This document shows, piece by piece, positions 1 to 10,887 of a stretch of 20,940 nucleotides of DNA. The notes below the pieces were generated by a model. That model was not told the DNA's origin and did no database searches. It saw only the letters and a program-made list of their open reading frames with translations. The translations under genes and the position numbers were made by a program. Numbering within the stretch: the first letter of the stretch is position 1; each line of letters begins with the position of its first letter. Source of the DNA: Trachelipus rathkii (lineage: Eukaryota > Arthropoda > Malacostraca > Isopoda > Trachelipodidae); NCBI GenBank assembly GCA_015478945.1, contig JABUQX010142214.1, positions 1 to 20,940 of the forward strand. The letters run 5' to 3'.

Positions 1-147
<147 letters not shown>

Positions 148-273
148 GTTATAAATATTTGGCATATAAATATATAAATAAAGAAAAATTTTCTGTTTGT
201 ATATTTGCAAATATAAATTTATATAAATATATTCTATATTTATTCATTAATTGATATTTTCCAATTAAAAAAC

Positions 274-729
<456 letters not shown>

Positions 730-737
730 CTTTAGAA
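730..737. repeat. left target-site duplication of hAT element
   Basis: CTTTAGAA directly abuts the left CAG terminus. It matches CTTTAAAA at 1631-1638 except for one base. Eight bases is the length known for hAT insertions. Confidence 0.8.
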
Positions 738-889
738 CAGGATTGGCAACAAAGGCCTGCGGGCCAAATCAGCCCCTTCGCCTCTTTCCATCAGGTCCGC
801 CAAGCTGAAATTCGAAAATTCAGTATGAATTCCAAAGGTTTGAATGGGTCACAAATCAAGTGAAACTGCTTTGTGTATCTTCCATGCTG

Positions 890-1340
890 TAAAAATTCAG
901 TGAAGTATCTCACCAATTCAGTGGCAGATATTTTTTCTGAGCTGGAACTGCAGTTCCAGCAGGGTTTTCGGATTTTGACGCTAGTGAGGAGCAAATTTCG
1001 ATCTTTCAAAATCCATTTGATTGTGCAGTAGAGAAGCTGCCCCCTAATCTTCAACTCGAAATCATAAATCTGCAGTGCGATGACTCCCTAAAAAGAAAAT
1101 TTAGCGACAAAATACTGGCTTAATATTTTATGCATGCCTTCCAAATGAATATGGCAAACTAACTAAATACGCACGAGGCTTTATTTCGGTGTTTGGGAGT
1201 ATACCTATTATGAATTTTTTTCAAAATTAAAGGCGAAATTACAATATTGATCCTCGTTTTAACGGATGAATACTTGCAATCTATTTTAATGATAGGGAGC
1301 ACCAGCATGAAACCTCAGTTTGCTGAAATAATGTTCCAAA
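890..1340 (+). pseudogene. decayed hAT transposase, C-terminal dimerisation region
   Basis: Three collinear blocks in shifting frames resemble the C-terminus of hAT transposases of the ZBED5/GTF2IRD2-like type (family recalled, not searched). About 892-968 reads into SELELQFQQGF. The block 965-1123 reads FSDFDASEEQISIFQNPF, then a stretch containing LPPNLQLEIINLQCDDSL, and ends at a stop at 1121. The block 1132-1221 contains YARGFISVFGSIPIMNFF, aligning with the usual FGS-Y-CE-LFS motif but with the cysteine and glutamate region changed. Finally 1259-1338 reads LTDEYLQSILMIGSTSMKP, matching the terminal LTDEHL...IL motif. At least two frameshifts and one stop separate the blocks. The RNase-H catalytic core and BED finger are absent, so it cannot encode an active enzyme. 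Confidence 0.8.
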
Positions 1341-1408
1341 AAAAAAAAAAAAGTAATTTCATTCTTCCCATTAACTGCAAGTAGTTTTTTGTTTTTTATT
1401 TAGGCTAA

Positions 1409-1550
<142 letters not shown>

Positions 1551-1630
1551 TACATGCCCATTGGCCAACGTAGACCAAAATTATTTACAATGTGGCCCTA
1601 CATAAAAAAAAAAAAGTTTGCCGATCCCTG

Positions 1631-1638
1631 CTTTAAAA
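1631..1638. repeat. right target-site duplication of hAT element
   Basis: CTTTAAAA directly follows the right terminus (which ends CCCTG on the plus strand). It pairs with CTTTAGAA at 730-737. Confidence 0.8.
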
Positions 1639-1657
1639 GATCGTATTTTATTCTAAA

Positions 1658-1809
<152 letters not shown>

Positions 1810-1971
1810 AATTGTGTTTGTGTGCATGTGTAAGAAAAGCTGCTCAAGTTGTTTTCTTCACGAATGACAAGCAAATGAAAATGCAATAGGAAGTAGAATT
1901 GATTCAGAGTCTTACCAAAAAGCACTTCATGATTATTTTCATAATAATAAAACAAGAAATTTATAACTTAG

Positions 1972-2089
1972 GAAGTGTTTAATTGTACTACTGAAAAACT
2001 AGTTTAATTATCCCTAGAGTTTCGAACAATAATAATAATAACTCTACGGTTAATTAAATTAGTTTTTCAGTAGTTCAATTAAACATTTC
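1972..2089. mobile_element. foldback/MITE-like inverted repeat
   Basis: The left arm (1972-2021) and right arm (2040-2089) are reverse complements over 50 bp with about five mismatches. The arms contain CTACTGAAAAACTAG on the left and its counterpart TTAGTTTTTCAGTAG on the right. The 18-bp loop contains AATAATAAT. The outer end reads TGTTTAATTG and the far end CAATTAAACA. I could not identify a target-site duplication. It could be a MITE, or a palindrome made by inverted duplication. A transcript through it would form a near-perfect hairpin. Confidence 0.75.
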
Positions 2090-3479
<1,390 letters not shown>

Positions 3480-3605
3480 CTATGCAGAGGTGATTAGCCC
3501 GAAATAACACAAACTTGGTCTTATTTCCCGACCAAACAGGATCTGATCCCTTAGTATATGAAATGATACCGCAGCGCTTAACCGCGTGAGCTACAACAGG
3601 ACACG
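3480..3605 (-). mobile_element. tRNA-derived SINE (head region)
   Basis: On the minus strand, starting about 3605, the sequence contains TAGCTCACGCGGTTAAGCG, which fits a tRNA A box and D arm. About 35 bp downstream is GGATCAGATCC, a slightly degenerate B box (consensus GGTTCRANNCC). This order and spacing are those of an RNA polymerase III internal promoter. The sequence is not a foldable complete tRNA, so a tRNA-derived SINE is more likely than a tRNA gene. The 3' boundary is set arbitrarily; no clear tail or target duplication was found. Confidence 0.6.
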
Positions 3606-3770
3606 ACAATGTTAATATTTAGAAACAGAAAATATTTTGTACTCACCAATGGCAAACTTTCCCATTTTCTTCGACTTGCTCTCCTGTAATATTAAAAGCT
3701 CGGTAAGTTAACATAATAAATTAAATAAATTTAAAATGATATAAATTTTTATTGATTTCATATTGCAATT

Positions 3771-3773
<3 letters not shown>

Positions 3774-3809
<36 letters not shown>
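3774..3809. repeat. (TA)n microsatellite
   Basis: A short pure TA run of about 36 bp in AT-rich surroundings. Confidence 0.9.
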
Positions 3810-3812
<3 letters not shown>

Positions 3813-4098
3813 CTTTATCTTAACACCATAATATCATGCCTACATATAACATGCTCATATTCATACTGCTCTTCTTCAACCAACCAACCAATAATATGCT
3901 AACCAGCCAGCCATAATATAACCATCTTTATATATATGGGAGAGGGTCTGGTTGATGGCCAACGAGACGTTGCTCACGTTGGCCCAAAATGGGTACAAGG
4001 ACGATGTCTTTATGGACCATAAACGGAGCTTTCTATTATAGGGTTTGATGATTCAAACATATACCAGGACCTGCTGTTACGTTTTACGACTCAATCAG
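3810..4098. other. unique island with short hairpin
   Basis: Low-complexity start (CAACCAACCAACC and CCAGCCAGCC motifs), then about 150 bp of more complex sequence. It includes an 8-bp stem, GGCCAACG (3957-3964) with CGTTGGCC (3977-3984), around a 12-base loop. No coding frame is recognised. Confidence 0.5.
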
Positions 4099-4360
4099 TT
4101 TTTATTTATTTTTATTTTTTTTTTTTTAGCTAAAGGGAATACCCAAGGGTAAACCACCAAAAGATGGCAGGAGTCGGGTCTCTCGGCCTTCCGAAGGGAA
4201 CGACAAGGGTAGGGACTTTTACCCTCGGGGGAGGGTCTCGGAACATCTTTGGTATTTGGGTGTCACGGGGGTTCCTCCGCTCCTCCCTACAGGGTATGGA
4301 AATCGTCCCCCCTTCTGCTCCCCGTCTCTCGAGCCCCCTATTTTGCCGTGTAATACCTTA
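4099..4360 (-). mobile_element. poly(A)-tailed retroposon fragment, GC-rich
   Basis: A ~230-bp GC-rich block (4128-4360) stands out against its AT-rich surroundings. On the plus strand it is preceded by a T-rich tract at 4099-4127, so on the minus strand it ends in CCTTTAGCTAAAAA and an A-rich tail. That is the signature of a LINE-mobilised insert (5'-truncated LINE or SINE). The upstream end on the minus strand abuts a (TA)n array. Short open frames here on the plus strand (4164-4361, 4256-4453) run into the microsatellite and look incidental. Family not identified. Confidence 0.55.
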
Positions 4361-4365
4361 ACAAA

Positions 4366-4369
<4 letters not shown>

Positions 4370-4446
<77 letters not shown>
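4370..4446. repeat. (TA)n microsatellite
   Basis: Alternating TA with a CTTAA interruption near 4411-4417, directly at the 5' side of the minus-strand retroposon fragment. Confidence 0.95.
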
Positions 4447-4450
<4 letters not shown>

Positions 4451-4842
4451 TAATATATATATGCTGCTGTAATATGTAATATATGTAATAATAATAATAA
4501 TAATATGTATATAATAATAATAATATATGTAATATGTATAATAATAATAATGTATAATAATAATAATATATCACCAATAATATATGCCAGCCAATGTCTT
4601 CCGCTCCCATCAGCTGCTCAGCTTGCTCCATGTGTATCAATAATGTGTATGTAGTATGTATGTAATAGCCAGCCATTACGTATGTATATGTAATATCAGC
4701 TGCCTTTCAACAACTCAGCAATATGTAATATCAATATATATACTATATATTATAATAACTCTTTCAATAATAATAGCATATATATATGTATATGCTGTTA
4801 CTATATCCAACTCTTTGCTCATATATAACATAATATATAATA

Positions 4843-4870
<28 letters not shown>
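4447..4870. repeat. compound TA/TAA low-complexity tract with short islands
   Basis: Mixed TAA, TA and TATG repeats, with short unique islands such as 4588-4640 and 4670-4720. One island contains ATCAGCTGCTCAGC (4609-4622), which recurs exactly at 16277-16290. No coding function is supported; translations are Ile/Tyr-rich artefacts. Confidence 0.8.
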
Positions 4871-4873
<3 letters not shown>

Positions 4874-5400
4874 ACTTAAATTAACAACTATAAAAATCTA
4901 TTTATGTTCCATAGAGATATATACTATTTTTTGGGTAACTATTACCGTAAAAAGGTCCATCGACAAAACAAAATTACCTTTAATTCTCGTGGGTTTGCAA
5001 TGACGTCGAAACACTTATAATTAAAAACTTATAACAATCTTCTAATTGAATAAATTATCTTACACTTATTTTTATAACAGTGTTTTTATTTGTATTACTT
5101 TTATTTGCAAATACGATAATAATTTTATATCATTTTCATTTAATAAAACTGCATTTTTGAGACTAAAACGAAACACAACCTAACGAACCAAGTTTAAGGG
5201 AACAACTGAAAAGAGATATGAGTCTACATTGGGTAAAAAGTCTAAAAATTACTCCGCGTCATAAAGGTAAAAACTAACCTTCATATTGTAATTTTTTTAA
5301 TTATAACTTAAAAATATATTTCCCTATAAATTTTATTATTATATTTATGTAGTTTGTTATAATAAAGTTAAAATTAAAAATTACTTTGGGTCAAGGGTCA
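4871..5400. other. AT-rich spacer, nothing recognised
   Basis: About 530 bp of unique AT-rich DNA. The only open frame (to about 5003, plus) is a continuation of the upstream low-complexity translation. Confidence 0.5.
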
Positions 5401-6098
<698 letters not shown>

Positions 6099-6101
6099 AA
6101 T

Positions 6102-6156
<55 letters not shown>

Positions 6157-6207
6157 TGTAAATAATAAATAATAATAATAATAATAATATTAATAATAAT
6201 ATTATTA

Positions 6208-6253
<46 letters not shown>

Positions 6254-6261
6254 AAAAAAAA

Positions 6262-6343
<82 letters not shown>
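6099..6343. repeat. (TAA)n array with central A22 tract
   Basis: About 245 bp of TAA-type repeat. A run of 22 adenines at 6242-6263 sits in the middle, with TAA units on both sides. An A-tract inside TAA repeats suggests the array grew from a retroposon poly(A) tail, which is inference. Confidence 0.9.
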
Positions 6344-6473
6344 TAAAATTATTAGTGATAAAACTAGTTATATAGTGATAGTGCTAAAAATTAATTAGTG
6401 TTAGTATTATTAATGTAATTCATTAATCAGCTTTGCAATAGTCTTAATATCGCTTCTCATGTGGATTTTTTAA

Positions 6474-6476
6474 CAT

Positions 6477-6527
<51 letters not shown>

Positions 6528-6652
6528 CTTCTGCTCAACAACTCCAATAATATATAACCAATAATAATAATAATATATAACATATTAATTAATAATATTT
6601 AATTGTTACATCAATGAATATAATATAATAATAATAATATGTAATAATAATA

Positions 6653-6685
<33 letters not shown>

Positions 6686-6835
6686 TGTATATATATATAT
6701 ATACATATATAATATAATATATATATATATATTACATATTAACTATATATATATGTATATATGTATATATATGTATAATAATAGCATATTCAACAACTTA
6801 TCATATATATCATATATAGATCACTCATCATACTT

Positions 6836-6869
<34 letters not shown>

Positions 6870-6895
6870 ATATATATATGTATATAATATATATA

Positions 6896-6935
<40 letters not shown>

Positions 6936-6990
6936 GTATATATATATTTATATATGTATATGTATATGTATCAGCAGCCATCATGCACGC
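6474..6990. repeat. compound TA/TAA microsatellite block
   Basis: Alternating TA arrays (6474-6523, 6838-6960) mixed with TAA and TATG units. The open frames on both strands are Ile-Tyr repeats and not genes. Confidence 0.9.
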
Positions 6991-7097
6991 CAGCCAACTA
7001 TGTCATGCTAGCCAATGTAATAATAGCCATGTAATAATATGTAGTATATATCTTCAATATATCATGTGGCCTTCCATTGGCACAGTAAAGGGTTTTA

Positions 7098-7565
7098 ATT
7101 TATGTTCGTATATGCTAAGATTTGCGCTAGCAAAATTTTAGCATAAGTCAAAGCGAAAAAATATATATAAACCCGTTCTTTTGAGATACTCTTCAGTCAG
7201 ATATTGAGTCAGATCAAATTATTAAAAATCAGAAAAAAATCTCACTCAAGATACTCAGAAATCCTCCCGGCAAGAGCGATAAACTTCAAGGAAAAAGGCT
7301 GCACGAGCTAAATTTTCAATCACAAACACAAATCTTCGCCAAAAATAGGGTGGTAAACGCGCTGGAAAAGGCTGTGATTACCAATTCGCCTAAGAAGAGA
7401 GTATCTCAACAGAAAGACTTTTGTGCTTTGTTTCATTGAATATCTCTACTTATGTTTAATAAATACCTCATTCGAAAATATGGATTTTTAAATTTACCGC
7501 ATCCTCTTATATGGGTTGCTTGCTCATAAATAAGCCACTAATCTGGCAATTCATACCCTATATAA
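7098..7565 (+). repeat. 5' LTR-like direct repeat
   Basis: Upstream copy of the ~0.5-kb repeat. Landmarks: ATGCTAA near its start, TATATATAA at 7162-7170, TTCAGTCAG at 7192-7200, AAATCCTCCCGGCAAGAG around 7259, GAGAGTATCTCAACAGA near 7397, AATAAA at 7458-7463, and the shared end TACCCTATATAAT. It lacks about 35 bp that the downstream copy has near 9060-9090. By eye the copies are diverged, roughly one difference per five bases including gaps, so the insertion is old. Confidence 0.6.
7162..7200 (+). promoter_or_regulatory. core promoter of upstream LTR-like repeat
   Basis: A TATA box (TATATATAA, ending 7170) is followed about 25-30 bp later by TTCAGTC (TCAGT at 7193-7197), matching the arthropod initiator consensus TCAGT. 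The pair is conserved in position in the second repeat. Confidence 0.55.
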
Positions 7566-7820
7566 TTGGTGGGCCGAGTGGTACCAGAACTTCAATAAAT
7601 ACTTGCTTCACTGGGATTACTAGAAAAAAAAAATAGAAGAAAAAGAAAAAAAACTAAAATAATACTAAAATTCCCTATCAGGAATACTCGGAGAAAATGA
7701 CTCAAGCAAATGAACATTATCAATACGAACTTCAAATTTTTCATTTTTAATAAATTCTGGATTATGGTCTTCAGCTTTTCACAATTATCACAGTTCGAGG
7801 ATTCATCGCTAGACATAGCA

Positions 7821-8190
7821 AACTTTCTTTACAGTATGGATTTCTTTCATCATTCAAGTTTGGATTATGGGCAGAAACTCATTTTTGGATTCCACTACGA
7901 TTCCTTTTCGAATTCTAAATGGTTCTGTGACCGCTCCCTTTTGATGTATGAAGAAATTTCAAATAAAGGACCTAAATTTCAAGCAACTTCGCCTATACAT
8001 ATGTAACTTCCTTTGGTATGGTTCTTTCATCATTTTTAAGTTTGGATTGGGCGGAAATTCATTTTTGGTTCCACTACGACTTTGATTCCTTTTCGAATTC
8101 TAAATGGTTCTGTGACCTCTCCCTTTTATGTATGAAGAAATTTTTTTCAAATAAAGGACCTACATTTCAAGCAACTTCGTCTCTACATGT
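7821..8190. repeat. two-copy tandem repeat, ~184-bp unit
   Basis: Unit 1 (7821-8004) and unit 2 (8005-8190) align over nearly their whole length. Landmarks in both are CTTTCATCAT, TTTGGATT, TCCTTTTCGAATTCTAAATG, TATGAAGAAATTT and TTTCAAGCAACTTCG. They differ by scattered substitutions and short indels, including the insertion GACTTT and extra Ts in unit 2. The indels are not multiples of three overall. The frames across them (7710-8006 and 8018-8281, plus) are therefore probably not a conserved protein, although I cannot exclude a decayed gag-like origin. Confidence 0.8.
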
Positions 8191-8385
8191 CAAGAAGCAA
8201 TGTTTCTCTCGTAACTACGGCTTTGAAAACTATTTACACGTGGGCATTGATCAAATCATGGATGCATTAGAAACGCCTTAATAATAAGACCTTCCCTGGA
8301 TTCAACGGTTCGATCGATGTTGGCCTGTTTAATTAACTTGTGAATAATTTAATTGTTTCATATCAAATTATGTATAAATATTTTT

Positions 8386-8690
8386 GTATTTAAATGTTTA
8401 TATGTTTGTTTATATCTAATGGATATAACCAAATATGCTTAGTTTAAATGCACCTTTTATTTTTCTGTATATATAATTATTGTATTTTATGTATTCAAAT
8501 ATTTGGCGCATATATGTTTGATCTTCGGATGTAACCAGTAATGCTCGTATTTGAATATTTTTTACATCATGTATACTATTTTGCCTTCAAATGTTTATAT
8601 GCCTACTTATGTTTTCGGACATAATTAGATATGTTCATTTGAAAGTAATTTAACTTTATGTATTTTAGTTACTATTTCTTGTATAATTAT
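8386..8690. repeat. three degenerate tandem copies, ~100-bp unit
   Basis: Copies start near 8386, 8491 and 8582. Each follows the order TTCAAATGTTTATATG-like, then TATGTTTTCGGACATAA-like, then ATATGTTCATTTGAA-like, with considerable divergence and small gaps. They lie between the two LTR-like repeats, just upstream of the 3' one. Confidence 0.65.
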
Positions 8691-8763
8691 TATAACATAC
8701 TTTCTCACTCGGTGTTTAGCGCAGGAAGTAATGTAGCACTCCATTAACTTTGTAAAAATTGCG

Positions 8764-9273
8764 ATTTATGTTCGTATATGCTAAAAGTTTGCGTAAGCAA
8801 GGTTAGCATAAGGATCAAAGTGAAAATATATGAAACTCTGGATTCTTTTTGAGGATACTCTTCAGTCAGATATTGGTCAGATAAAATTAACAACAAGAAT
8901 CAAGGAAGAAATAATTTCATTCAAGATACTCTCTCCAGAAATCCTCCCCGGCAAAAGAGGTAAATTTCAAGGAAAGGGTTGCGACTCTGAATTTCAATCA
9001 CAAATTTTCGCTAAAACCTTGAAGAGTCCGGAGGCAAGGGGGTGGAAAAGCATGCGCTGGGAGGGTCTGAGAGACCAGTCGTTCTCCTACGAAGAGAGTA
9101 TCTCAACAGAAGGGACTTTTGTTACTTCACTTTCATTGAAAATCTTTTATTATTTATGCTTCGAATAAAAACATCATTTCATATATGAATCTTTAAATTA
9201 CCATCTTCATCTTATATAGGGTGCTTGCTCTTAAAATAAGCCACCAATCTAGCCAAGCCGTACCCTATATAAT
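8764..9273 (+). repeat. 3' LTR-like direct repeat
   Basis: Downstream copy, with the same landmarks in the same order: initiator TCAGT at 8862-8866, GAGAGTATCTCAACAGA near 9096, AATAAA at 9164-9169 and TACCCTATATAAT at 9261-9273. An open frame of 112 codons (8830-9168) lies wholly inside this repeat and is interrupted in the sister copy, so I do not call it a gene. The right end merges into a (TA)n array, which hides any target-site duplication. Confidence 0.6.
8825..8870 (+). promoter_or_regulatory. core promoter of downstream LTR-like repeat
   Basis: AATATATGAAA near 8825 and TTCAGTCAGATATTGGTCAG beginning at 8861 repeat the layout of the upstream copy. The TATA element is weaker here. Confidence 0.5.
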
Positions 9274-9281
9274 ATATATAC

Positions 9282-9319
<38 letters not shown>

Positions 9320-9400
9320 TATAACCTTGTATATATATATTATATATATAACTTTCTTCTTATATATATATATATATATGCTCTTATATATATATATGGA
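9274..9400. repeat. (TA)n microsatellite block
   Basis: Several TA runs separated by short CTTG, CTTTCTTC and GCTC interruptions, between the 3' LTR-like repeat and the following MITE. Confidence 0.9.
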
Positions 9401-9402
9401 CA

Positions 9403-9608
9403 TTTATAAGTGGTTGACTCAGTTAATAAAATTAGGTTAGGTTAATTTAGGTTAGGATAGGTTAGGTGATTTGGGATGGAGGTTAAGTTAGGTTTGGTTA
9501 GGTTGGGTTAAGGAGTTGCCTTAAACATTTAATGTATTTACCCTAAAATTATTAAAATAACGATACATTAATTATTGATTTTCACTCCTGGAGTCAACCA
9601 CTTATAAA
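9403..9608. mobile_element. MITE with 18-bp perfect inverted termini and TTAGG-like core
   Basis: TTTATAAGTGGTTGACTC (9403-9420) and its exact reverse complement GAGTCAACCACTTATAAA (9591-9608) bound a 206-bp element. TTATAA at each tip is itself palindromic, so part of it could be the target duplication rather than the element. No transposase is encoded. The interior (about 9433-9518) is a run of GGTTAGG-like units such as TTAGGTTAGG and GGTTAGGTTGGGTTAAGG, resembling the TTAGG telomere repeat of arthropods in imperfect form. Superfamily not determined. Confidence 0.8.
9433..9518 (+). repeat. imperfect TTAGG telomere-like repeat
   Basis: About 85 bp dense in TTAGG, GTTAGG and GGTT units, with interruptions such as GATTTGGGATGGAGG. 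It lies wholly inside the MITE. Confidence 0.75.
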
Positions 9609-9615
9609 AGCACCT

Positions 9616-9617
<2 letters not shown>

Positions 9618-9690
<73 letters not shown>

Positions 9691-9955
9691 ATAATATATA
9701 TATATGTATATAATAATAATATATGTATCAATAAATATAATAGCCTGCTATATAAACTATTACATCTATATATATTATTGTTTACGTTGTGTTGTATAAT
9801 ATATAATATATGTATCAATAATAATACTCAATAATAATAATAATATGTATATAATATAATAATAATATATATATATATAATATAATAATATATAATATGT
9901 AATATAATAATAACATATATATATATATATGTAATATATATATATATATATCTTT
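9618..9955. repeat. TA and TAA compound microsatellite
   Basis: Pure TA from 9618 to about 9687, then TAA/TATG-rich low complexity to 9955. It begins ten bases after the right terminus of the MITE. Confidence 0.9.
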
Positions 9956-9987
9956 TCTTTTTTTTAAATTTCTATTAATTTATATAA

Positions 9988-10050
9988 AAGCGCCAGGTAG
10001 CTCAGTGGTAGAGCACTCTCTTATTAGATGAACCCACCCTTTAGCGGTTA
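9988..10050 (+). repeat. tRNA-like A-box segment (SINE head)
   Basis: GCGCCAGGTAGCTCAGTGG starting about 9989, followed by TAGAGCACTCTC, closely resembles the 5' half of a tRNA. A possible D stem (GCTC with GAGC) and an A box (TAGCTCAGTGG) are visible. The rest of a tRNA is missing: the sequence passes into TA repeats at about 10049. The next B-box-like motif, GGTTCAAAC, is at 10200-10208, too far for a normal tRNA. I read this as a SINE head split by a microsatellite. Confidence 0.55.
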
Positions 10051-10064
10051 TATATATAAATATA

Positions 10065-10169
<105 letters not shown>

Positions 10170-10204
10170 TTTTACTGGAGTACCATCTCAAGGGGTAAGG
10201 GTTC

Positions 10205-10406
10205 AAACTAGTGTTGGCCGAGCACCGGATTTTGCCGCCGCGCCACCGCACCGGGAGGTCGTGCACCAGCACCGCACCGCACCGCCATCCTATACCGCCA
10301 CCACCACCGCGCGGCTTTGCAGTGCGCGCACCGCACTCCCACCGCACCGAGAGCGAACCTGGCTTTTTCGCACCGCACCGATTGCGCACCACGCACCGCA
10401 CCGCAC

Positions 10407-10410
<4 letters not shown>
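10205..10410. repeat. GC-rich CACCG-repeat island
   Basis: About 200 bp of very GC-rich sequence dominated by imperfect GCACC/CCGCA units (for example CACCGCACCGCACCG at three places). TA repeats lie within about 45 bp on the left and directly on the right. It begins TAGTGTTGGCCGAGCACCG, which resembles a hAT-type terminus, but no matching right end is seen. Open frames on both strands are translations of the repeat and run into TA arrays. Confidence 0.75.
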
Positions 10411-10442
<32 letters not shown>

Positions 10443-10447
10443 CTCAT

Positions 10448-10487
<40 letters not shown>

Positions 10488-10527
10488 CACCTTCATCTTC
10501 TGGTCTATATATATATATATATATATG
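10410..10527. repeat. (TA)n arrays
   Basis: Three TA runs (about 10410-10436, 10452-10485, 10507-10526) separated by short unique pieces. Confidence 0.9.
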
Positions 10528-10887
10528 AGAGGGAAGTAGCGCTCCTAAAGCGACGAGATTACCCACTATTGAGCACATATGGGTCTTAGAGTGCATCCAT
10601 GGCACTCCCGGGTGCCCAATTGTTCTTCCCGCATTGCTCATATCCATATTCTTTCACATCGGAATTAAAGCTCTCCCTTATCACACACCATAAATACACA
10701 GTTACATTCAATACTTACCTCTTCAAAGAAAATAAAAATAGTGTGAAATGGCGGCCACCAGGTGGTCTCAGGCACGCTTATCCACCCTACTCTCGTACAG
10801 AGGCAAAGGCACGTGACAGCCTCTGGTGATGGAGTTGGTGCCTTCACACGGAATTGCCGGCCTATTTTGATGTATGGTATCTCTTTC
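10528..10887. other. unique sequence upstream of Jockey-like LINE
   Basis: About 360 bp of mixed composition with no recognised protein. Overlapping open frames on both strands (10599-10829 plus, 10665-10904 minus) show no family resemblance. Part could be the 5' untranslated region of the LINE that follows, but I see no boundary. Confidence 0.4.

Larger units (their letters stand above)
7098..9273 (+). mobile_element. short non-autonomous LTR retrotransposon (putative)
   Basis: Two directly repeated blocks of about 468 and 510 bp (7098-7565 and 8764-9273) share their start (ATTTATGTTCGTATATGCTA), their internal order and their end (TACCCTATATAAT). They flank about 1.2 kb. Each carries a TATA box, an arthropod-type initiator and AATAAA in the order expected of U3-R-U5 on the plus strand. 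The sequence just after the first block, TTGGTGGGCCGAGTGG (7566-7581), is where a primer-binding site would lie, but I cannot match it to a tRNA. The interior has no recognisable gag, protease, reverse transcriptase or integrase, only two tandem-repeat blocks. It could be a non-autonomous (LARD/TRIM-like) element, or simply a segmental duplication. Confidence 0.6.

Noticed and set aside
791..1054. 87-codon minus-strand frame
   Set aside because: It is antisense to the hAT transposase relic, whose plus-strand blocks have clear family motifs.
3957..3984. Hairpin as a terminator or regulatory RNA
   Set aside because: An 8-bp stem without a T-tract in a eukaryotic-looking context is not enough to support a function.
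7592..7816. Minus-strand 74-codon frame starting with a CxxC-like pair
   Set aside because: Only one cysteine pair, a low-complexity Phe/Leu tail, no recognised family, and antisense to the LTR-like element's orientation.
8830..9168. 112-codon plus-strand frame as a gene
   Set aside because: It lies entirely within one LTR-like repeat and the sister repeat does not keep the frame.
9988..10050. A functional tRNA gene
   Set aside because: Only the D-arm half is tRNA-like. There is no anticodon stem, and the T-arm motif is absent at the proper distance.
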